DNA of 28,065 bases, from positions 1-28,065 of the forward strand of contig JACAFA010000142.1 of NCBI GenBank assembly GCA_013388525.1, written 5' to 3'. How positions within the stretch are numbered: position 1 is the stretch's first letter; every line of letters starts with the position of its first letter. This DNA is from Ignavibacteriaceae bacterium. GTDB taxonomy: Bacteria; Bacteroidota; Ignavibacteria; Ignavibacteriales; Ignavibacteriaceae. The notes beneath the pieces were generated by a model. It had not been told where the DNA came from. It searched no databases and saw nothing but the letters and a program-made list of their open reading frames with translations. Position numbers and translations under genes: made by a program. This document shows positions 1 through 8,828 of this stretch, piece after piece.

Positions 1-473
1 AACCTTGTTTGATTACTTAATTCATATTCACCACTTGGAACTTCTGCTACACCCTGGAAATTAACCGTGCCGCTGAAAGTATTTACTGATATAAACCCAT
101 CAACGTAAAACCCAACAGGAGACAAAGGTGGTGAGATATTAAACTCGGGACCAGCTTTAATTGAAAAGATACTGTGTGAATTTTCAACCTCTCCTTTGCC
201 TGGTTCGCTTTCCCCATCTCCGCTTACGGTTGAGTATTCAATTATGCCGAATAAATTTAATCCTAATAATCCCACTCTTGCTTTTGCATGATAATTAAAA
301 CCGCTGCTCATTCCATAGTTTGTGCCGTTATAAAAATCAATTGTTGAACCAGCATAATCTCCGGTAGGTGAAATGTATCCAAGACCACCGCCAATCTGCA
401 AAGATATTTGCGGGTAGATATTAGTTGAAGCAAGAAGTGTTATTAGCGCAAAAAATACAATTGCGTTTTTCAT
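1..473 (-). CDS. Outer-membrane beta-barrel protein, 5' part (3' end beyond window)
   Basis: The first 157 codons of a minus-strand gene run off the left edge of the window, with no stop codon inside. The product starts MKNAIVFFALITLLAS and has a signal peptide of about 22 residues ending in YPQ, typical of Bacteroidota-type exported proteins. The mature part is rich in glycine, aromatic residues and alternating polar/hydrophobic stretches (for example LQIGGGLGYISPTGDY near the start), as in small outer-membrane beta-barrels of the OmpA/OmpW or PorT-like kind. The ATG at 473-471 is preceded by a clear AGGAG Shine-Dalgarno site, which fixes the start. The gene has its own promoter and is separated from phoU by 168 bp, so it is probably a separate transcription unit. 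The exact function cannot be told from the fragment. Confidence 0.7.
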   Translation of the reverse strand, partial: MKNAIVFFALITLLASTNIYPQISLQIGGGLGYISPTGDYAGSTIDFYNGTNYGMSSGFNYHAKARVGLLGLNLFGIIEYSTVSGDGESEPGKGEVENSHSIFSIKAGPEFNISPPLSPVGFYVDGFISVNTFSGTVNFQGVAEVPSGEYELSNQTR

Positions 474-506
474 TTTTCTCTCCTAATTATAAATAATCTG
501 CTATAC

Positions 507-534
507 CAAAAATAACACCACTTTGATTGTTCAA
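507..534 (-). promoter_or_regulatory. Bacteroidota-type promoter of the barrel gene
   Basis: On the minus strand a TTG (534-532) is followed after 17 bp by TATTTTTG (514-507). This matches the Bacteroidota -33/-7 pattern TTG...TAnnTTTG exactly at the -7 element. It lies 33 bp upstream of the ATG at 473, leaving a short leader with an AGGAG ribosome site. The -33 TTG sits inside a small palindrome, TTGTTGAACAA. The match is by eye. Confidence 0.45.
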
Positions 535-641
535 CAATTTCTATAAAACAGGCAGTTAAATCCAAAATAGTAATGAGGAAATCGGTAAAATTTTAATTCA
601 TTATGAATGAATCGGAATAATGAAATAGCAGGCAAATTCAG

Positions 642-1334
642 TTAGTCTGATTCTTCCTCTTCTTCTCCAAAAATATATTTTTCATATTTATGTTTTATAA
701 GCTGTGCTTCGACAACGAAGAAAACATCTTCTGCTATGTTAGTTGAATGGTCTGCAACCCTTTCAAGTTCGCGGGAAATTACAAGCAAAGCAACGGCTGG
801 TTCAATGTTGTCAGGATTTTCTTTCATAATTGATTTTAAGATGCTATGATTTTCGGCATTAAGTTTATCAACTTTACTGTCGGAAATAATAACTTCCTTG
901 GCGAGTTCAGCATTACCATTAATGTAAGCATCAATGGCATTCTTGAGCATTTCTTTTGTGAGGGAAAACATTTCGGGGAGTTTAGTTCTGTTATAAAAAT
1001 CTGGTTTCTTTTTAATCATCAAAATGTTTTCGACTATATTTACAGAAATATCTCCGATCCTTTCCAATTCAGTATTCAAAGTCATTGAAGACATAATCAA
1101 TCTCAAATCCATTGCAACGGGTTGTGAAAGAGCAAAAATTTTCTGACAAATTTTATCTATTTTCAAATCGAATTTATCAACTTTTGCATCACTTTCGATA
1201 ACAAGTTTTGCAATTTCAAGATTTTCCTCTTCAAAAGCTTTTACTGCCTGTTGAAATTGCTCATCAACAAGACTGCACATTTTTAGAATTCTTGTTTTTA
1301 ATTTTTCCAAGTGCTCGTCTAATAATCTTTGCAT
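642..1334 (-). CDS. phoU: Phosphate uptake regulator PhoU
   Basis: PhoU is a cytoplasmic, peripherally membrane-associated regulator that links the Pst transporter to the PhoR/PhoB-type sensor pair and keeps phosphate uptake in check. The 230-residue length fits the family (about 220-240). Both three-helix PhoU repeats are visible. Each carries the acidic metal-binding signature: ELERIGDISVNIVE at about residue 90 and ELERVADHSTNIAED at about residue 190. The C-terminus is a run of acidic residues (GEEEEESD). It is the last gene of the pst operon, 43 bp after pstB, which is the usual place for phoU. The start is ATG with only a purine-rich AGAGAGAGA stretch upstream. No clear terminator follows; the 168 bp to the next gene show only small AT-rich hairpins. 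Confidence 0.95.
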   Translation of the reverse strand: MQRLLDEHLEKLKTRILKMCSLVDEQFQQAVKAFEEENLEIAKLVIESDAKVDKFDLKIDKICQKIFALSQPVAMDLRLIMSSMTLNTELERIGDISVNIVENILMIKKKPDFYNRTKLPEMFSLTKEMLKNAIDAYINGNAELAKEVIISDSKVDKLNAENHSILKSIMKENPDNIEPAVALLVISRELERVADHSTNIAEDVFFVVEAQLIKHKYEKYIFGEEEEESD

Positions 1335-1377
1335 TTTTTTTTCTCTCTCTCTTTAAATAGATTAGTTTATGAAACTA

Positions 1378-2214
1378 TTAACCAAATCTCCCCGTAATAT
1401 AATCTTCCGTTTGTTTATTAGCAGGTTTTGTAAAGATCTTTGAGGTTTTATCAAACTCAATCAGACTGCCGAGATAAAAGAAAGCAGTATAGTCACTTAC
1501 TCTTGCTGCCTGTTGCAGGTTATGTGTTACTATAACAATCGTATAATCTTTTCTGAGTTGATGAATCAGTTCCTCAATTTTTGCAGTTGAAATCGGATCA
1601 AGAGCACTTGCAGGTTCATCCATCAGTAATATTTCCGGTTCGATTGCTAATGCTCTTGCAATACAAAGTCTTTGCTGCTGACCACCGGATAAACCAAGTG
1701 ATGATTCGTTCAAACGATCCTTAACCTCATCCCACAATGCGGCATGTTTCAGGCTTCGCTCAACGATTTCATCAAGTTCTTTTTTCGATTTCTTACCAAG
1801 TCCCCCAATCCTCAATCCAAAAGCAACATTTTCATAAACAGACTTAGGGAAAGGATTTGATTTTTGAAAAATCATTCCAATTCGTTTCCGAAGTTCAACC
1901 ACGTCAATTCCGGAATTATAAATATCCTGACCATCAATAATCAACTCTCCTTCAACACGAACATCATCAATCAGTTCATTCATTCTGTTTAATGTCCTTA
2001 AGAAAGTTGATTTTCCGCAACCGGAAGGACCAATGAGTGCAGTAACATTGTTAGGAGGAATTCTCATATTAATATTTTTAAGCGCAATAACATCACCATA
2101 GTAAAAGTTAAGATTATTAACTTCAATTTTAACTTTTCCGTTATGAGATGATTTTTGCTTATCAATTTGCTGTTGTGATGTTTCCACAATATGCTCTTTC
2201 ATAATGTCCGTCAT
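1378..2214 (-). CDS. pstB: Phosphate ABC transporter ATP-binding protein PstB
   Basis: This is the cytoplasmic ATPase that powers phosphate import through PstC/PstA. The 278 residues include a Walker A motif (GPSGCGKST, about residues 62-70), the ABC signature [10 protein letters not shown], Walker [15 protein letters not shown] and the switch histidine in VTHNLQQAA. The FYYG...ALKNIN start of the ABC domain comes at about residue 37, so there is an extra N-terminal arm of roughly 28 mostly polar residues compared with E. coli PstB. A second ATG at codon 5 is an alternative start. The first ATG overlaps the pstA stop codon by one base (TAATG), which argues for translational coupling and for the longer form. 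Confidence 0.95.
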   Translation of the reverse strand: MTDIMKEHIVETSQQQIDKQKSSHNGKVKIEVNNLNFYYGDVIALKNINMRIPPNNVTALIGPSGCGKSTFLRTLNRMNELIDDVRVEGELIIDGQDIYNSGIDVVELRKRIGMIFQKSNPFPKSVYENVAFGLRIGGLGKKSKKELDEIVERSLKHAALWDEVKDRLNESSLGLSGGQQQRLCIARALAIEPEILLMDEPASALDPISTAKIEELIHQLRKDYTIVIVTHNLQQAARVSDYTAFFYLGSLIEFDKTSKIFTKPANKQTEDYITGRFG

Positions 2215-3851
2215 TAAAATGTTGATGACTTATATTTTTTTCTAAGATTAGCACGAATAATCATTGCTGTAATATTCAAAAGAACCACTATCAAAATTAA
2301 CAATAAAGTAGTTGTATAAACCATAGGCATTGCAGCTTCGATATTCGGAGATTGAAAACCAACATCATAGATATGAAAACCAAGATGCATAAATTTTCTA
2401 TCAAGATGGAAGAATGGAAAATATGAGTCGAATGGCAGAGAAGGCGCAAGCTTAACAACACCGGTTATCATTAAAGGAGCAACTTCGCCTGCAGCACGAG
2501 CCATTGCTAAAATGAGTCCTGTTAAAATTCCGGGCATTGCAGCGGGAAGAATAATTCTACGAACGACCTGCCATTTGGTTGCGCCCAATGCCAAGGCAGC
2601 TTCACGCATTCCTCGTGGAATCTGAGTTAAAGCTTCTTCAGTTGCAACAATAACAACAGGCATAGTTAGTAAAGCTAATGTTAACGATGCCCAAAGAATT
2701 CCACCTGTTCCCCAGGTTGGAGTTGGTAATCTTTCGGGAAAGAAAAGCTGATCAATTGTTCCCCCGATAAAATATATGAAGAAACCAAGCCCGAAAACTC
2801 CAAATACAATAGAAGGAACTCCTGCAAGATTATTCACAGCAATTCTCACTGCTCTTACCAATGGACCTTGTTTTGCATATTCACGAAGATAAAGTGCAGC
2901 AAGAACTCCGAATGGAACAGTGAAAATGCTCATCAGCAGAACCATCATAACTGTTCCAAAGATTGCAGGAAAAACTCCGCCTTCAGTATTTGACTCACGA
3001 GGATCATCAAAAATGAACTCGCGGATTTTTGTGAATGTAAAACCAAGCTTGCTCAATATTGACATATTATTCGGTTGATAAACTCTTACAATATTTATCA
3101 TAGGAATAGTTTTACCTCTTCCATTAACATCTTCGCAATAAACAGCATATCTGTTTGCAAGCTGGTTTAAAGAATCAACTCTAGTTTTTAATAACTCGTA
3201 CTTTTTATTTTCTTTTGCGATTTCAGTTTCAAGCTTTGAAATATCAGTTTTATTCTTTTCAGAATTTTTGCCAAGATATTTAATCTTCTTTATCTCAAGC
3301 CGGATATTTTCAATATTGTAATTAATTCTTCCTATCTGAGATTTTTCAATATCTTTAATTTCGTCTCTGATTGCTGAAGTGATTTTCAGATATGAATTAA
3401 TTTTGGCAGAAGTATTTACTTCTCCACTTACTTCAACATTACCATCAACTAGAATTTCTTTTACAAAGCCATAAAAATTTCCAAACTCCATTCTTTCGAT
3501 TGTTGAAGCAAATTGAGGAATTTCTTTCTTTAGGATTTCTCTTTCATCAATCCACTGAAAATCAAAACCATATAAATCGCGATTGCCGATTTTCATCTGC
3601 ATTCTAAGCAATCCTTTGTTCCATAGAGTGTCCGGCAGATTGAGATTGGGAATCGGTTCTTCTTTAACTACTTCGCCAAGTTGTTTACTTCCATCTGTTC
3701 TGGTAATCTGCACAAGTTCAGAAGCCCAGAAATAATCTTTACCATTTACAACAATGAGAAGCAAAAGTCCTGAAATCATAATCAGACTTAAGCCAAGTCC
3801 CATTCCTGTAAACCAAATAAAAATTTCTCCGGATCTAAAATATTTTTTCAT
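2214..3851 (-). CDS. pstA: Phosphate ABC transporter permease PstA, enlarged form
   Basis: This is an inner-membrane permease subunit of the Pst phosphate importer. The C-terminal half has the usual binding-protein-dependent transport domain with the EAA loop ([23 protein letters not shown]) that docks PstB. At 545 residues it is nearly twice E. coli PstA. The extra sequence lies between the first membrane helix (about residues 10-35) and the permease core (from about residue 295). It includes a lysine/glutamate-rich coiled coil at about residues 150-235, predicted by topology to be periplasmic. Long PstA/PstC pairs are known in some proteobacteria (Pfam families described as DUF3333 and DUF3708). 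Whether this insert is homologous to those was not tested. It sits 8 bp after pstC and overlaps pstB by one base. Confidence 0.9.
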   Translation of the reverse strand: MKKYFRSGEIFIWFTGMGLGLSLIMISGLLLLIVVNGKDYFWASELVQITRTDGSKQLGEVVKEEPIPNLNLPDTLWNKGLLRMQMKIGNRDLYGFDFQWIDEREILKKEIPQFASTIERMEFGNFYGFVKEILVDGNVEVSGEVNTSAKINSYLKITSAIRDEIKDIEKSQIGRINYNIENIRLEIKKIKYLGKNSEKNKTDISKLETEIAKENKKYELLKTRVDSLNQLANRYAVYCEDVNGRGKTIPMINIVRVYQPNNMSILSKLGFTFTKIREFIFDDPRESNTEGGVFPAIFGTVMMVLLMSIFTVPFGVLAALYLREYAKQGPLVRAVRIAVNNLAGVPSIVFGVFGLGFFIYFIGGTIDQLFFPERLPTPTWGTGGILWASLTLALLTMPVVIVATEEALTQIPRGMREAALALGATKWQVVRRIILPAAMPGILTGLILAMARAAGEVAPLMITGVVKLAPSLPFDSYFPFFHLDRKFMHLGFHIYDVGFQSPNIEAAMPMVYTTTLLLILIVVLLNITAMIIRANLRKKYKSSTF

Positions 3852-3859
3852 ATCTGTAA

Positions 3860-6130
3860 TTAAAGTTCAGCGTATTTTTTTCTTAATCTTTGTCTTACAA
3901 TTTCAGCAACTGTATTTACGATGAAAGTCAGAATAAACAAAAGCGTTGCTGCTAAGAATAAAACTCTGTACAAAGTTCCCTGATACGGAGCTTCGGGAAT
4001 TTCAACAGCTATGTTTGCAGATAATGTTCTCATTCCATTAAAAGGACTGAATGAAAGAATTGGTGTATTGCCTGTTGCCATCAATACAATCATTGTTTCA
4101 CCAACTGCTCTTCCGAAGCCAATCATTATTGCAGAAAAAATTCCCGGGCTTGCTGAAGGTAATACGATTCTTGTTGCAGTTTCCCACTTGGTTGCACCAA
4201 GTGCTAATGATGCAGATGTCAAACTCGCTGGAACACTTGAAAGAGCATCTTCACAAATAGTAAAGATGATTGGTATTACTGCAAATCCCATTGCAAATCC
4301 AACTACGATACTGTTTCTTTGATCATATTGTTCGTTCAGTGTGTTCATCAGCCAGGTTCTGTAATCACCACCTAAAACATAATATTCGAAAATTGGTCCC
4401 AGCCACTGAGCGATATAATATCCGAGAATGATAAGAGGAATAATGAAAAACAATTCGTAGCCCGGTTTAAGTTTATATCTGATTTTTGAAGGAATTCTTT
4501 TCCAAATAGAAGCACCGGCAACAATTACAAGCGGTACTGTAAAGAACATCAAAATTACTCCCGGCAAAATTCTTTCCAGCAGCGGAGCTAACCATAGTCC
4601 GGCAAGAAAACCAATTACAACACTTGGCAACGCCGCCATTACCTCAACTGTTGGTTTTATATAGTTCCTGATTTTAGGATGAGAAAATTGAGATGTATAA
4701 AGAGCACCAAACAATGCGAGCGGAATTGCAAACAACATTGCATAAAAAGTTCCTTTTAATGTTCCGATGATTAAAGGAACTAAGCTGAACTTCGGTTCAA
4801 AATCATCTGTTCCACCGGTTGATTGCCAAACATATTCCGGCTTTGCATAACCTTCATACCAAACTTTTCCGAAAAGAGTTTTTAATGTTATTTCAGGATG
4901 GGGACTTTCTATATCGAAAGATACTATTGTTCCATCTTCATATAATACAATTGCACCATCTCCTTTTGGTGAAAATGCAATATCTCTAACAGGAAGTTCT
5001 TTTCCACTTAACTCTAATAATGTTCTTTCACTCGTCAGATGTTCAAGGAATATTTTCCCTTTTGAATCCCCTGTTATAAAACTTTTATTTCTTAATGAGG
5101 TTGCGACTGTTGTAACTTCTGCCTGATGTGAATCAAATGTGTGAGGATTAACCAGCTTCCAACCGTAATCAGTTTTTTCATCAAGCACACGCATCCACGA
5201 TGTAACATTCCCATCAGCATCTCCAACAACAAGTGATTGATCGCCAATAATAAAACCAAGTGAAGTAATTGCACTTTTACCAGATGGAGTCGGGTTTATT
5301 TTCTGAATAAGTTGCGGATTGCTTTTATCTTTCAGAGAGATATAATAAAGCCAACCATTATTTGTTCCTATCATCAGCTTTTCGCAAAAGTTATCAAACT
5401 CAATTGCTGAAATCGGATACTCAATAATGCTTGTCAAATCATTGAAGTAAATCTTTTCTTCTGATTCAGAAAAAAGTGATGATGATTTTTCTGAGCTGTA
5501 TTGTAAAAGTCTTTTGTCAGATGTTAGTGCGACAAGAGTAAGTTCAGTATCAGAATTCTTTCTGTAAACTAATTTACTTATTGGTTTTTGAAGTGAATCA
5601 ATTTTCACTTTTGAGATCAATAAAAACTCGGGAGTGATTTCTCTTTTATCATCCTCAAGAAAATTTACAGAAAATTTAACCTGACCAAGAATTACATTTC
5701 CTTTATTCGTTCCAAGTGCAATCAAATTTCTGAAAGGAGATTTTGAAGAAGAAGTAATAACTTCATCGGAGGTTGAATCAACTTTTAAGGATTTAATAAT
5801 TTCTTTTGATGTCAGACTTATAAAATCAACTGTTGCAGAATCAGTGAATGTGTATAATATTTCCCGATATTCATCAACACCAATCAACAGCGGTTTTCTT
5901 GTCTGAAAAATTTCTTTCGGACTTATTTTCTCTGTTGCATTTCCTTCGGCGCTAAACCATAGAGGCAATGCTTCCCAGAATACAAAAACTAGAATTGCAA
6001 CAACTGATAAGATTGTTGCAATTCCGCCAAGATAAATTATTACTTTAGCTGTTTTATCAAAGAATAAAGCTTTCTTATGTGGCTTTGATTCTTTAATAGA
6101 ATTATTTTTTGGTTCTGAGTTCAGATACAA
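3860..6130 (-). CDS. pstC: Phosphate ABC transporter permease PstC with beta-propeller-like insert
   Basis: This is the partner permease of PstA. It has a cytoplasmic N-terminus, a first membrane helix at about residues 29-53, then a long region to about residue 445, and finally the transport domain. The EAA loop is [23 protein letters not shown]. At 756 residues it is more than twice the E. coli protein (about 320). The insert shows repeated blade-like strands: ALGTNKGNVILG, IGTNNGWLYYI, VVGDADGNVTSWMRV, ITGDSKGKIFLEHL and AFSPKGDGAIVLYEDGTIVSFDI. These resemble WD40/PQQ-type propeller blades, and topology places them in the periplasm next to the PstS docking site. The gene is 11 bp after pstS and 8 bp before pstA. 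The permease assignment is firm; the propeller is my reading of the repeats. Confidence 0.92.
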   Translation of the reverse strand: MYLNSEPKNNSIKESKPHKKALFFDKTAKVIIYLGGIATILSVVAILVFVFWEALPLWFSAEGNATEKISPKEIFQTRKPLLIGVDEYREILYTFTDSATVDFISLTSKEIIKSLKVDSTSDEVITSSSKSPFRNLIALGTNKGNVILGQVKFSVNFLEDDKREITPEFLLISKVKIDSLQKPISKLVYRKNSDTELTLVALTSDKRLLQYSSEKSSSLFSESEEKIYFNDLTSIIEYPISAIEFDNFCEKLMIGTNNGWLYYISLKDKSNPQLIQKINPTPSGKSAITSLGFIIGDQSLVVGDADGNVTSWMRVLDEKTDYGWKLVNPHTFDSHQAEVTTVATSLRNKSFITGDSKGKIFLEHLTSERTLLELSGKELPVRDIAFSPKGDGAIVLYEDGTIVSFDIESPHPEITLKTLFGKVWYEGYAKPEYVWQSTGGTDDFEPKFSLVPLIIGTLKGTFYAMLFAIPLALFGALYTSQFSHPKIRNYIKPTVEVMAALPSVVIGFLAGLWLAPLLERILPGVILMFFTVPLVIVAGASIWKRIPSKIRYKLKPGYELFFIIPLIILGYYIAQWLGPIFEYYVLGGDYRTWLMNTLNEQYDQRNSIVVGFAMGFAVIPIIFTICEDALSSVPASLTSASLALGATKWETATRIVLPSASPGIFSAIMIGFGRAVGETMIVLMATGNTPILSFSPFNGMRTLSANIAVEIPEAPYQGTLYRVLFLAATLLFILTFIVNTVAEIVRQRLRKKYAEL

Positions 6131-6141
6131 TTCCTAATTTA

Positions 6142-7215
6142 TTATTCAAGCTTTGCAATTTCTTTCTTAACTAATTCATAAGTAAGGGGCAAGTAACCAT
6201 CCTTAACAACAACTTCCTGTCCTTCATAGCTTAGAACAAATTTAAGAAATTCTTTTAACAATGGATCTAATGGTTTGTTTGGAGCTTTGTTGATATAAAT
6301 ATTCAAAAAACGACTTAGCGGATATTTTCCATTTAAACAATTTTCATAATCAGGTAAATGAAATTCATCATTTTCAGATTTTGCGAGAGGTAAAGCAATA
6401 ACTCCTGAAGTGCGATAACCGATTCCTGAATATCCTATTCCGTATCTGTCTTCGGTTACACCTTGAACAACAGAAGCACTTCCCGGTTGTTCCTTAACCT
6501 GATCTTTGAAATCACCTTTAAACAAAGCATGTTCTTTAAAGTAGCCATAGGTTCCTGAAGCAGAATTTCTTCCATAAAGACTGATGCCTCTGTTTGTCCA
6601 GTCACCGGTTAAACCTAAATCGCCCCATTTGGCGATGTCAGTTTTATATCCGCCCCTTCTTGTTTTAGAAAATGTTGCATCAACCTGAGGAAGAGTTAAT
6701 CCCTTTAACGGATTATCTTTATTTACATAAACAGCAAGAGCGTCAATTGAAACACGAAGCTCGGTTGGTTTGTACCCAAACTTTTTTTCGAAAGCATCAA
6801 TTTCTTCCTGTTTCATATCGCGGGACATTGGACCAAGCTGAGCTGTTCCGCTAATTAAAGCTGGGGGTGCTGTGCTTGAACCTTTTCCTTCAACCTGAAT
6901 ATTAACATTCGGATAATATTTTTTGAAACCTTCCAGCCAGAGAGTTAAAAGATTGTTCATTGTATCAGAACCAATGCTCGAAAGATTTCCTGATATACCT
7001 GCAACTTTGGTATAATGTGGTATGTTGGGATCAACTTTAACAGCAGTTGCATCTGCAGTTTCAGTCTTCTGAGTTGATTCGATTGCTGATTGTTCTGTTT
7101 GTACAGATTCTTTCTGAGTAGTCGAATCCTCTTTTTTATCACCACAGCTGACTAATGTGAATGATACAAATAGAAACAGAACGAAAGCAATGGGGAATGT
7201 TTCCAGTTTAAGCAT
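6142..7215 (-). CDS. pstS: Phosphate-binding lipoprotein PstS
   Basis: This is the periplasmic phosphate-binding component that delivers phosphate to PstC/PstA. The start chosen is the ATG at 7215 because AAAGGAGAAA lies just upstream. An in-frame ATG at 7254 would add 13 basic residues before the signal peptide. From 7215 the product has 357 residues: a signal peptide, a lipobox (LVSC) and a serine/threonine-rich linker up to about residue 75. The PstS fold begins with [12 protein letters not shown], followed by the ligand-loop features [14 protein letters not shown] and GPMSRDM. A later segment, [13 protein letters not shown], matches the second phosphate-binding region of the family. The C-terminal end reads [11 protein letters not shown]. 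It is the first gene of the operon, and a candidate Pho box lies upstream. Confidence 0.95.
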   Translation of the reverse strand: MLKLETFPIAFVLFLFVSFTLVSCGDKKEDSTTQKESVQTEQSAIESTQKTETADATAVKVDPNIPHYTKVAGISGNLSSIGSDTMNNLLTLWLEGFKKYYPNVNIQVEGKGSSTAPPALISGTAQLGPMSRDMKQEEIDAFEKKFGYKPTELRVSIDALAVYVNKDNPLKGLTLPQVDATFSKTRRGGYKTDIAKWGDLGLTGDWTNRGISLYGRNSASGTYGYFKEHALFKGDFKDQVKEQPGSASVVQGVTEDRYGIGYSGIGYRTSGVIALPLAKSENDEFHLPDYENCLNGKYPLSRFLNIYINKAPNKPLDPLLKEFLKFVLSYEGQEVVVKDGYLPLTYELVKKEIAKLE

Positions 7216-7242
7216 ACTTTTTCTCCTTTTTATTTTAACCTT

Positions 7243-7310
7243 TAAAATTACCAAATACCTTACTATTCAGGTATTTAATCAATGTTAAGAAATTGTTAAG
7301 AATGTGTAAA
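7243..7310 (-). promoter_or_regulatory. Candidate Pho box and promoter of pstS operon
   Basis: Reading the minus strand towards pstS, hexamers TTTACA (7310-7305), TTAACA (7299-7294), TTAACA (7288-7283) and TAAATA (7277-7272) recur with an exact 11-bp period. Then come 21 bp and TAATTTTA (7250-7243), which resembles the Bacteroidota -7 element. Direct repeats of TTAACA-like hexamers with 11-bp period are the hallmark of PhoP/PhoB-type binding sites. The alkaline phosphatase homologue at 13141 has TTAACA-N5-TTAATA-N21-TAATTTTA, the same layout. No phoB/phoR gene lies in the window. Confidence 0.6.
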
Positions 7311-7370
7311 ATCGTTTGAATATTAAATAACTTATCAAAATTTACAAAAAACACTTAACGCAGAATTTGA

Positions 7371-7378
7371 TATTTTTG
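7371..7378 (+). promoter_or_regulatory. -7-like promoter element of the CpeT-family gene
   Basis: TATTTTTG matches the Bacteroidota -7 consensus TAnnTTTG and lies 41 bp upstream of the ATG at 7420. No clear -33 TTG sits at the expected distance, so this is tentative. An AAGGG stretch 8 bp before the ATG is the probable ribosome site. Confidence 0.3.
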
Positions 7379-7419
7379 AGTTATTAATAATACCTATTTC
7401 AAAAATAAGGGCATATCTT

Positions 7420-8049
7420 ATGAAGACAAGAATACTATTTCCAATCTTGCTGATTTTTTCATTTTTAAGTTATGCACAGCGAGAAGTTGAGACTCTGGTT
7501 GACTATATGGTTGGTTCTTTTTCAAGCAAAGAGCAATCAGAAATTGACAGCAACTATTTCAATATTGAACTTGAAATGATCCAAATATGGAAAGACAGAA
7601 CCGATGGACCATGGTTATACATTGAACAGGCAATTGCTGAATCTAAAGACAAACCATACCGGCAGAGAGTTTATCAACTCAGAAAACGAGCTGATGGAAA
7701 AATTGAAAGTCTTGTTTACACAATCCCGGATCCATTAAGATTTGCTGGAGATTTTAAAAAAGAATTTCCATTGCTTCGATTAACTCCTGACTCATTGATT
7801 TTGAAAGAAGGCTGCGAAGTCGTTTTGTTTCAAACTGATGAAGGTCACTTTGAAGGAAGTACTATCGACAGAAATTGTCCGAGCGATTTACGCGGTGCAA
7901 GTTATGCAACTTCTAAAGTAATAATCTATAAAGATAAAATGATAAGCTGGGATCGCGGCTTCGATGAAAACGGAAACCAGGTCTGGGGAGCTACAACAGG
8001 TGGTTATATTTTTAAGAAGAAGTTTAACAAACTACAAAAGAAATATTGA
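7420..8049 (+). CDS. CpeT/CpcT-like secreted protein
   Basis: The 209-residue product begins with a signal peptide (MKTRILFPILLIFSFLSYAQ). It then matches the CpcT/CpeT family along its whole length: LVDYMVGSFSS, IWKDRTDGPWLYIEQA, PYRQRVYQLRKR, VYTIPDPLRFAGD, a GCEVVLF strand, and SWDRGFDENGNQVWGATTGGYIF at the end. In cyanobacteria these proteins attach phycobilin chromophores to phycobiliprotein cysteines. Homologues occur in bacteria without phycobilisomes, where the role is unknown. The signal peptide places this one in the periplasm or beyond, so a bilin-lyase role in the cytoplasm is unlikely. It is divergent from pstS and followed 49 bp later by an exported histidine phosphatase, probably in one transcript. 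Confidence 0.85.
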   Translation: MKTRILFPILLIFSFLSYAQREVETLVDYMVGSFSSKEQSEIDSNYFNIELEMIQIWKDRTDGPWLYIEQAIAESKDKPYRQRVYQLRKRADGKIESLVYTIPDPLRFAGDFKKEFPLLRLTPDSLILKEGCEVVLFQTDEGHFEGSTIDRNCPSDLRGASYATSKVIIYKDKMISWDRGFDENGNQVWGATTGGYIFKKKFNKLQKKY

Positions 8050-8098
8050 TCAGTGTCTTCTCTGTTTTTTATTAACGGAAAGTAAAACTAATTTGAAA

Positions 8099-8821
8099 AT
8101 GAAAAATCAAAACCGGTTAACATTATTATCTATTTTTTTAATTATCTTCATTTTTTCGGTTGATGTTTGGTGTCAAAATACTGACTTCACCCAGAAAGGT
8201 GTCAGGACAATTTACCTCATACGACATGGAGAGTATATTCAAGCTGACACAACTGATTCTGACGCTGAAAAAAAACTAACTCCGCTGGGCATTGCGCAGG
8301 CAAGATTACTCTCAGCAAGATTGAAAGCAATGTCAGTTGAGTTTACCTCATTAACAAGCAGCTCGATGACGCGAGCAAGAGAAACAGCGATGGTCATAAA
8401 CAAAGATTTTCCTGAACTCAAACTCCAGCAATCAGACTTGATCCGGGAATGCACACCATCAACCTGGCGAAAAGATATTATGGCCGAAACTGATTCGCTG
8501 GAATTATTTGAATGTAATAAAAATCTTGAAAAAGCATATGAGGAAATTTTTGTTCCTTCTCCTGATAAGAACGATAGACACGATATCATTGTTTGTCACG
8601 GAAACGTTATCAGATATTTTGTAACGAAAGTTTTGAATGTTGATACAATGTCCTGGCTTCAGATGAGTATTACAAATTGCAGTTTGACTATCATACGTGT
8701 TCTGACGGACGGAAAAATGAAACTCGATACATTCAGCGATTACGGACACATTCCAGAAAATATGAGAACATTTACAGGTGGAGATAATTTTCAGCAGGAA
8801 TTAATAATAAACGAAAAATAG
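8099..8821 (+). CDS. Exported histidine phosphatase (phosphoglycerate mutase-like)
   Basis: A 240-residue member of the histidine phosphatase superfamily with a signal peptide (MKNQNRLTLLSIFLIIF... ending VWCQ). The catalytic RHG motif is at residues 42-44 (IYLIRHGEY). The supporting arginine is in SMTRARETA (R94), the catalytic acid is probably E117 (LIRECTP), and the second core histidine is H167 (IIVCHGNVIRY). Together these predict a phosphatase working through a phosphohistidine intermediate. The closest recognisable group is the PGAM5/SixA-like phosphatases; the substrate is unknown. The start at 8099 was chosen because it gives a clean signal peptide. The frame stays open upstream to 7964, but that would overlap the CpeT-like gene and add 45 residues without export features. 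It converges on the next gene with 7 bp between stop codons. Confidence 0.85.
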   Translation: MKNQNRLTLLSIFLIIFIFSVDVWCQNTDFTQKGVRTIYLIRHGEYIQADTTDSDAEKKLTPLGIAQARLLSARLKAMSVEFTSLTSSSMTRARETAMVINKDFPELKLQQSDLIRECTPSTWRKDIMAETDSLELFECNKNLEKAYEEIFVPSPDKNDRHDIIVCHGNVIRYFVTKVLNVDTMSWLQMSITNCSLTIIRVLTDGKMKLDTFSDYGHIPENMRTFTGGDNFQQELIINEK

Positions 8822-8828
8822 TTAAGAA

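Noticed and set aside
4011..4322. Plus-strand open frame of 103 codons inside pstC
   Set aside because: It is antisense to the conserved permease domain and has no start signals.
7216..7254. Upstream start codon for pstS
   Set aside because: The ATG at 7215 has a strong AAAGGAG ribosome site and gives a normal lipoprotein signal. The longer form would also run through the predicted -7 element.
7964..8098. Upstream extension of the histidine phosphatase frame
   Set aside because: It overlaps the end of the CpeT-like gene and would put 45 residues before a clear signal peptide.
8239..8589. Minus-strand open frame of 116 codons inside the histidine phosphatase gene
   Set aside because: It lies antisense to a gene with complete catalytic motifs and shows no recognisable domain or ribosome site.
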